NCBI RefSeq assembly: GCF_047372505.1
Contig: NZ_JBKBEU010000001.1
Coordinates: 2,170,001 to 2,234,000, forward strand
Length of the DNA: 64,000 nt
From: Phaeobacter cretensis
GTDB taxonomy: Bacteria; Pseudomonadota; Alphaproteobacteria; Rhodobacterales; Rhodobacteraceae
Direction of reading: 5' to 3'
Below the pieces are notes generated by a model that worked only from the letters and a program-made list of their open reading frames with translations, was not told the origin of the DNA and ran no database searches. Both the position numbers and the translations under genes were made by a program. Of this stretch, positions 62,722 through 64,000 are shown piece after piece (within the stretch, counting starts at the first letter, position 1; every line of letters begins with the position of its first letter).

Positions 62722-63686
62722 GCTTGCTGTCAGTCCAGGATCTGAAGGTACACTTTCCGGTGCGAACCGGAACATTCGGCGAGGGCAACGCTCTTGTGAA
62801 GGCCGTTGATGGCGTCACGCTGAACATTGAGACCAATCAAACATTGGCCGTCGTAGGAGAAAGCGGTTGCGGCAAATCCACGACGGGCAACGCGATCCTG
62901 GGTCTCGCGCCCGTTACTGGCGGCAAGGTCTATTTTGAAGGGCGGGATTTGTCTGCTTTGTCGCCGGCAGATCGTAAACACGTCTGGCGTGAGATGCAGG
63001 TGGTGTTTCAGGACCCCGTTTCGGCGTTGAACCCCAGACGCACGATTGTTCAATCTATCGCAGAACCGTTGGTTATCCATGGCTACGACAAGGACAAGAT
63101 CGGTGCACGTGTTGATGAGTTAATGAATCTTGTTGGGTTGAACCCGGATCAGCGTAACAGGCGCCCGGCAGCGTTATCCGGCGGGCAAAGACAGCGAGTG
63201 GTTATTGCACGTGCCTTGGCTCTCAGCCCCAAATTGGTGATTTGTGACGAGCCTGTTTCTGCCTTGGATGTATCGATCCAAAGTCAGATTCTGAACTTGC
63301 TGATGCGACTCCAAAAAGAGCTGCATCTGAGTTACCTGTTTATCGCCCATGATCTGTCGGTTGTGCGTCATATCGCGGACCGCGTAGCGATCATGTATCT
63401 GGGTATTGTTGTTGAAGAAGGTCCGACAGAACAGGTTTTTTCGGAGCCAAACCATCCCTATACACAGGCGCTGATCTCGGCCATTCCTTTGCCTGATCCC
63501 GCATTGCGCGGCAAACGCAAGCGCATTGTTTTGGACGGGGATTTGCCAAGTCCTTTGGACCCACCCAAAGGGTGTCCATTTGTGACCCGTTGCCAGGTCG
63601 CGGAAGCGCGGTGTAAAACCGAAAGGCCTTTGCTGAAAGAAACCTCGGATACCCGGCTTAGCCGTTGCTTTGTCCGCAACCCCTGA
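62718..63686 (+). CDS. ABC transporter ATPase (DppF type)
   Basis: A 322-residue ATPase with Walker A GESGCGKST, signature LSGGQRQRVVIA, Walker B LVICDEPVSALDVS and the same cysteine-bearing C-terminal extension (GCPFVTRCQVAEARC). The start MSLLSV at 62718 overlaps the previous stop; a longer frame is not needed. Last gene of the operon. Confidence 0.94.
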   Translation: MSLLSVQDLKVHFPVRTGTFGEGNALVKAVDGVTLNIETNQTLAVVGESGCGKSTTGNAILGLAPVTGGKVYFEGRDLSALSPADRKHVWREMQVVFQDPVSALNPRRTIVQSIAEPLVIHGYDKDKIGARVDELMNLVGLNPDQRNRRPAALSGGQRQRVVIARALALSPKLVICDEPVSALDVSIQSQILNLLMRLQKELHLSYLFIAHDLSVVRHIADRVAIMYLGIVVEEGPTEQVFSEPNHPYTQALISAIPLPDPALRGKRKRIVLDGDLPSPLDPPKGCPFVTRCQVAEARCKTERPLLKETSDTRLSRCFVRNP

Positions 63687-63768
63687 TCTTCTGCCGACCA
63701 TAAAGTATGACGCCTACGTGCTCTGTTGCCTGCCGGTTTTACGGGTTGAGTGCTTGAGCATCGGAACG

Positions 63769-64000
63769 CTAGCTCAAACCACCCAGGTCGCAGATATATT
63801 CGCGTATGGCGGCGACACCCTCGCGGGTTTTTAGGTTCGAGAACACAAACGGCAGATCCCCTCGCATACGTGTTGCATCCCGGTGCATCACAGATAGGTC
63901 CGCACCGACATGTGGGGCGAGATCAGTCTTATTTATGATCAAGAGATCTGATCGTGTGATTGCTGGCCCGCCCTTGCGGGGGATCTCTTCGCCCGCGGCG
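63769..64000 (-). CDS. ureG: Urease accessory GTPase UreG, 3' end (cut by the window edge)
   Basis: The last 77 codons of a minus-strand gene that continues beyond the window. The GTPase motif NKTDLAPHVGADLSVM and the following RDATRMRGDLPFVFSNLK are characteristic of UreG, which loads nickel into urease. It faces the ABC/GGT operon tail to tail, with 82 bases between them. It implies that urease genes lie just outside. Confidence 0.93.
   Translation of the reverse strand, partial: AAGEEIPRKGGPAITRSDLLIINKTDLAPHVGADLSVMHRDATRMRGDLPFVFSNLKTREGVAAIREYICDLGGLS

Noticed and set aside
34350..64000. A second copy of the tRNA-Arg 3' end marking the right attachment site
   Set aside because: Reading by eye found no copy of the T-arm/acceptor sequence; a proper repeat search is needed before claiming or excluding one.
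1..64000. CRISPR arrays, prophage modules, toxin-antitoxin pairs, intact insertion sequences
   Set aside because: No regularly spaced repeats, phage structural genes, paired small toxin/antitoxin genes or complete transposases were seen on either strand.

Overview
The window reads as chromosomal DNA of an alphaproteobacterium of the order Rhodobacterales, most likely the marine Roseobacter group. The reasons are the petP/petR regulator pair, the petABC operon, the HDAC-like/xseB/ispA/dxs cluster, an orphan ribH under an FMN riboswitch, many TRAP-type and other solute-binding-protein transporters, and the CoA-based catabolic gene sets. This is a judgement from gene content; no database search was run.

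Layout. 1-8.4 kb: end of an acyl-CoA synthetase, carnitinyl-CoA dehydratase (caiD), a methyltransferase, an SDR protein, then the isoprenoid cluster on the minus strand (deacetylase, xseB, ispA, dxs). 8.5-15.6 kb: petR/petP, ilvE, the divergent ohr/ohrR pair, a DMT exporter, malonyl-CoA synthase (matB) and chorismate synthase (aroC). 15.9-19.2 kb: TPP riboswitch and thiBPQ. 19.2-20.7 kb: ribH with an FMN riboswitch, and a GST. 20.9-23.6 kb: the cytochrome bc1 operon petABC. 23.7-34.1 kb: a CPT-like kinase, mtaB/dapF, tRNA-Lys, an FAH-family enzyme, a DctPQM TRAP system, a thioesterase, and a YcaQ-like glycosylase behind a LacI regulator.

At 34.27 kb a tRNA-Arg(CCU) gene is followed by a decayed tyrosine-recombinase fragment. 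This marks the left edge of what looks like an old genomic island. The island (about 34.9-52.6 kb) carries a catabolic programme. Its parts are an alpha/beta hydrolase with no serine nucleophile, an ECH/HAD fusion, a PcaF-type thiolase, a GST and a UTRA-type GntR regulator. On the minus strand follow a crotonase, a flavin reductase, a CMD-family protein, a CaiB-type CoA-transferase, an enol-lactonase-like hydrolase, a TAXI-TRAP transporter, a tannase-family esterase and a TctABC transporter. Together they suggest uptake and ester hydrolysis of a carboxylic acid, CoA activation and beta-oxidation-like cleavage. The substrate cannot be read from the sequence.

After a roughly 0.9-kb stretch without genes, the last 10 kb hold a second compact catabolic unit. 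An aspartate-semialdehyde-dehydrogenase-like gene is divergent from an operon of GntR regulator, ABC binding protein, two permeases, SDR, NodB-fold deacetylase, gamma-glutamyltransferase-like Ntn-hydrolase and two ABC ATPases, almost all joined by start/stop overlaps. The 3' end of ureG (urease accessory GTPase) faces it at the right edge. No CRISPR array, rRNA operon, intact phage or intact insertion sequence was seen.
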